From NCBI GenBank assembly GCA_947167105.1, contig CAMVGU010000016.1:1-64000 (forward strand): 64,000 bases of DNA, in the 5' to 3' direction. Below, in pieces: positions 61,478 to 64,000 of this stretch. A program made the translations under genes and the position numbers. The notes below the pieces were generated by a model. The model was not told the origin of the DNA and searched no databases. It was given only the letters and a program-made list of their open reading frames with translations. Each line of letters opens with the position of its first letter. The first letter of the stretch is position 1. The DNA comes from an uncultured Selenomonas sp. (GTDB taxonomy: Bacteria > Bacillota > Negativicutes > Selenomonadales > Selenomonadaceae).

Positions 61478-62518
61478 TTACTGCGCCGCCGCCCCTATGG
61501 CTGCCGACGGCTGCGTAGGGTCCCCTGCACCTGCTGCTTCCCGCAGCGCGGCCTGGGCCTCATCAACCTTGTCAGTCGGAGCGAGGGCCGCATCTATTGC
61601 CGCCTTCAGCTCTTGCCTGGCCTCATCATAAGGTTTTTCAATGCCGCAGCCTGCAGCACGCTTATGCCCGCCGCCGCCAAACTTAGTGGCGATAGCACTG
61701 ACATCTATGCCGTTGGAGCGCATGCTGACCCGCGCCTTGCCCTCCTCCTTGTACTTCAGCACAGTAGCGATTTCTACGCCCTCAATCACACGCAGCATAT
61801 CAATCAGGCTGTCCGTGGCCTCAATTTCCTGCATCTGCTCATAACTCAGGAACACACCGGCTGCACGGCCCTCATGCCAGAGCTCTACATGCTGCAACGC
61901 ATCCGCCAGCCCTTTCACATGGCTATAAGGGCGGATCTCCATCGCCTCAGAGATGATGTTCGGCTCTACCCCCGCCTCCAGCAGACGCGCCGCCGAGCGC
62001 ATCGTGAAGGGCGAAGTATTGGAGAACTTGAAAAAACCTGTATCGGTGGCAATGCCGGTATAAAGTGCCATAGCCAGGGGCAGCGTCAGCTCCACGCCGG
62101 AAAGCTCCCAGAGCTGGTAGATAATTTCCGCAGTAGCCGCGCGGTGGCCGTCCAGATAAAGGAAATCTGCCGCGCCCCCGTTGGTCGGATGATGGTCGAT
62201 ATTCAGTATCGTTGCCTGTACAGCATCGCGCACAGCGCCTATACGGTCAAGGGATGCATCGAGGACAACCAGCAAATCCGCCTGATAGGTCTTGCCCTCC
62301 TCCGGCTTCTGGATGAGTTCATGGCCCGGCAGCACATCATAGCGCGTCGGCACATCGTCATCCAGCAGCAGCAGGATATCCTTGCCCAGGGCCTGCAGCA
62401 TATGCCCCAGCCCCAGCAGGGAGCCGATGGCATCCCCGTCAGGATTCTGGTGCGCAGTCAGCACCAATTTCCTGGCCTTCCTCAATTCAGCCAAGGCTTC
62501 TTCCAATGTGATGGTCAT
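61478..62518 (-). CDS. nrnA: NrnA-type DHH phosphoesterase (nanoRNase / pAp phosphatase)
   Basis: The 346-residue bifunctional oligoribonuclease degrades 2-5 nt RNAs and may dephosphorylate pAp. The DHH domain shows LTAHQNPDGDAIGSLLGL (about 20-37), VVLDASLDRIG and the namesake NIDHHPTNGGAADF. The DHHA1 domain ends with ATKFGGGGHKRAAGCGI. An Ala/Pro-rich tail of about 30 residues follows. It overlaps rbfA by 4 nt (ATGA). Confidence 0.94.
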   Translation of the reverse strand: MTITLEEALAELRKARKLVLTAHQNPDGDAIGSLLGLGHMLQALGKDILLLLDDDVPTRYDVLPGHELIQKPEEGKTYQADLLVVLDASLDRIGAVRDAVQATILNIDHHPTNGGAADFLYLDGHRAATAEIIYQLWELSGVELTLPLAMALYTGIATDTGFFKFSNTSPFTMRSAARLLEAGVEPNIISEAMEIRPYSHVKGLADALQHVELWHEGRAAGVFLSYEQMQEIEATDSLIDMLRVIEGVEIATVLKYKEEGKARVSMRSNGIDVSAIATKFGGGGHKRAAGCGIEKPYDEARQELKAAIDAALAPTDKVDEAQAALREAAGAGDPTQPSAAIGAAAQ

Positions 62519-62913
62519 TCGGCACCTCCGTTGTCTGCGGCCTCTGACTGGGCTTTGCGCTGGGCCTGCTCCTCACGCTGCACTTTCAGCAGCAGCTCCT
62601 GGATATGCGCGCTGTAATCCAGCGATTTATCCAGGGCGAAGGTAAGCTCCGGCGTGAAACGCAGGCGGATGCGCTTCCCGATCTCCCGGCGGATAAAGCC
62701 CAGAGAACTCATAAGTCCCGCCCATGAGTCCTTGACCTGCTGCTCGCTGCCCATCAGGCTCACATAGATTTTGGCTTCGCGCAGGTCGCCAGTACACTCC
62801 ACAGAGGTCACAGTGGCAAAGCCAATGCGCGGATCTTTCAGCTCACGCAGAATTATTTCGCTGATTTCCTGCTTCATAAGCTCCTGTACCTTTTCCACCC
62901 GTAACTGGCTCAT
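62515..62913 (-). CDS. rbfA: 30S ribosome-binding factor RbfA
   Basis: The 132-residue KH-fold ribosome maturation factor acts late in 30S assembly. I start at MSQLRVEKVQELMKQE (62913), with GGGAGG 6 nt upstream; the track start at 62934 adds seven residues. The family pattern EISEIILRELKDPRIGFATVTSVECTGD is clear, and ELTFALDKSLDYSAHIQELL closes the domain, followed by a Gln/Ala-rich tail. It lies 91 nt after infB. Confidence 0.94.
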   Translation of the reverse strand: MSQLRVEKVQELMKQEISEIILRELKDPRIGFATVTSVECTGDLREAKIYVSLMGSEQQVKDSWAGLMSSLGFIRREIGKRIRLRFTPELTFALDKSLDYSAHIQELLLKVQREEQAQRKAQSEAADNGGAE

Positions 62914-63004
62914 AAAAAACCTCCCATATAGCAAGGCAGGAAACGACAGAGCCGCCCTGATAGAGCCAGCCTGCGTTCCCTGTCCGCTGCTTATTCCTTA
63001 TGTT

Positions 63005-64000
63005 TTAGTCTTCTGTCTGGGCAGACTCAGCCTCGGCCTTGGCCTGCTCCTCACGTTTCCTGGCAGCAGCCTGGTTTGCCTCGGCAATGGAAGTAGCCAC
63101 TTCCTCCATGGTGTAGGCTTCGATGATATCGCCTTCCTGGAAATCACGGAAATCGACGATGGAAATACCGCACTCATAACCGGCGGCCACTTCCTTCACC
63201 TCGTCCTTGAAGCGGCGCAAGGAGTCGATTTCGCCATCAAAGATCTCGATATTATCGCGGATAATGCGGATCTTTGAATTATTGTAAATCTTGCCATCCA
63301 GCACATAGGAACCGGCTACCAGAGCCTTGGAGAATTTCATGACCTTGCGGATCTCGACACGGCCCTGGATGACCTCTTTGTACTTCGGCTTCAGCATGCC
63401 GCTCATGGCATCCTTTACATCATTCAGTGCATCATAGATGACACGATAGGTACGGATATCTATATCCTCACTGTCAGCCAGCTTGCGCGCATTCGCGTCC
63501 GGACGCACATTGAAGGCGATAATGAGCGCATTGGAAGCCGAAGCCAGCATGACATCGGATTCATTGACCGCGCCCACGCCGGAATGAACGATGGAAACGC
63601 GAACCTCGTCATTCTTGTTGAGACCCAGCAGGGAGGAATTGAGGGCCTCGACAGACCCTTGCACATCCGCCTTGACCACGATATTGAGATCCTTGATCTC
63701 GCCTTCCTGGATCTGCTGGAACAGCGCATCCAGGGAAACCTTCTTCGACTTGATGAGCTGCGTGCGCTGGCGTTCGACGCGGGCCTCCGCAATGGACTTC
63801 GCCTGCTTCTCATCCAACACGGCCAGCACATCGCCTGCCGAGGGTACATCATTCAGGCCAAGAATCTCCACCGGAACGGAGGGGCCGGCCTTTTTCACAT
63901 TATCGCCCCGGTCATTGACCATGGCGCGAACCTTGCCGTAAGTCGTGCCGCAGACGATGGAATCACCGATGCGGAGCGTACCGTTCTGCACCAGCACGGT
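63005..64000 (-). CDS. infB: Translation initiation factor IF-2 (C-terminal part, cut by window edge)
   Basis: Only the last 330 or so residues are present; the gene continues past 64000. Seen are domain II (LVQNGTLRIGDSIVCGTTYGKVRAMVND), domain III (LNIVVKADVQGSVEALNSSLLGL, then VSIVHSGVGAVNESDVMLASAS) and C-terminal domain IV (SYVLDGKIYNNSKIRIIRDNIEIFDGEIDSLRRFKDEVKEV), which binds fMet-tRNA. The extra C-terminal Ala/Glu/Gln-rich tail (AAARKREEQAKAEAESAQ) goes beyond the usual IF-2 end. It is the most upstream visible gene of the infB-to-rpsO operon. Confidence 0.95.
   Translation of the reverse strand, partial: TVLVQNGTLRIGDSIVCGTTYGKVRAMVNDRGDNVKKAGPSVPVEILGLNDVPSAGDVLAVLDEKQAKSIAEARVERQRTQLIKSKKVSLDALFQQIQEGEIKDLNIVVKADVQGSVEALNSSLLGLNKNDEVRVSIVHSGVGAVNESDVMLASASNALIIAFNVRPDANARKLADSEDIDIRTYRVIYDALNDVKDAMSGMLKPKYKEVIQGRVEIRKVMKFSKALVAGSYVLDGKIYNNSKIRIIRDNIEIFDGEIDSLRRFKDEVKEVAAGYECGISIVDFRDFQEGDIIEAYTMEEVATSIAEANQAAARKREEQAKAEAESAQTED

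Noticed and set aside
1-64000. CRISPR array, prophage, transposase or defence island
   Set aside because: No regularly spaced direct repeats, cas-like, integrase, transposase or restriction genes were seen among the real ORFs; gene content is housekeeping or metabolic throughout.

Overview
The window reads as one stretch of chromosome from a diderm Firmicute of the class Negativicutes, most likely a Selenomonas-like, propionate-forming anaerobe. Three things suggest this. The first is the Firmicutes-type order tRNA-Ser / SRP RNA / dnaX / ybaB / recR / bofA, running into an rRNA promoter. The second is outer-membrane machinery (TolC, MacA, an O-antigen-ligase-like protein). The third is an almost complete succinate-to-propionate module: CoA transferase, split methylmalonyl-CoA mutase, MeaB, epimerase and biotin-dependent methylmalonyl-CoA decarboxylase. 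The genus is inference. No prophage, insertion sequence, integrase or CRISPR array was seen, and most of the window is housekeeping DNA.

Layout. 1-4.8 kb (minus strand): tandem rRNA-type promoters firing off the left edge, bofA, recR, ybaB, dnaX, SRP RNA, tRNA-Ser(GGA), then a CheX-like/CheY-like pair. 4.9-9.9 kb: a deoxyribonucleoside catabolic operon (GNAT, deoC, deoB, pdp, CNT transporter). 10.1-12.2 kb (plus): an MscS channel, then a small NrdD C-terminal-like protein with nrdG behind tandem NrdR-type boxes. 12.3-19.4 kb: two universal stress proteins, threonine ammonia-lyase, lactate permease, YigZ, an orphan amino-acid binding lipoprotein and an HD-GYP protein. 19.4-26.7 kb: an MCP coupled to a sugar-binding lipoprotein, then a tolC-macA-macB(ATPase)-macB(permease) efflux operon. 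26.9-38.4 kb: a cell-shape and division block (mreB, mreC, mreD, PBP2, minC, minD, minE, rodA), then a radical SAM/DUF2344 fusion and RNase G. 38.6-45.9 kb: the propionate module. 46.1-52.2 kb: valS-folC-O-antigen ligase-rex. 52.6-56.9 kb: a DapF-like small protein, a PPP-family phosphatase and two ABC systems. 57-64 kb: infB (partial)-rbfA-nrnA-truB-ribF-rpsO-pnp.

How the genes work together. Lactate enters through LctP. Carbon reaching succinate is converted by the 38.6-45.9 kb module to propionyl-CoA, with the CoA transferase closing the cycle. Rex, the NADH/NAD+ sensor, lies directly upstream of this module. The mre/mrd/min/rodA block supplies elongation and division-site control, and the right-hand operon handles translation and RNA turnover.

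The most interesting material is in small or non-coding features: (i) tandem NrdR-type boxes in front of a stand-alone glycyl-radical-type domain; (ii) a 156-bp near-palindrome followed by a strong intrinsic terminator inside the valS leader, with no visible T-box; (iii) an approximately 86-bp hairpin-rich dispersed repeat in two divergent promoter regions; (iv) a 47-codon decarboxylase subunit gene missed by the ORF track, with the membrane beta subunit absent; (v) an A AAA AAG slippery heptamer in dnaX. Start codons in the ORF track were often too far upstream; I moved them where a ribosome binding site or family length argued for it.
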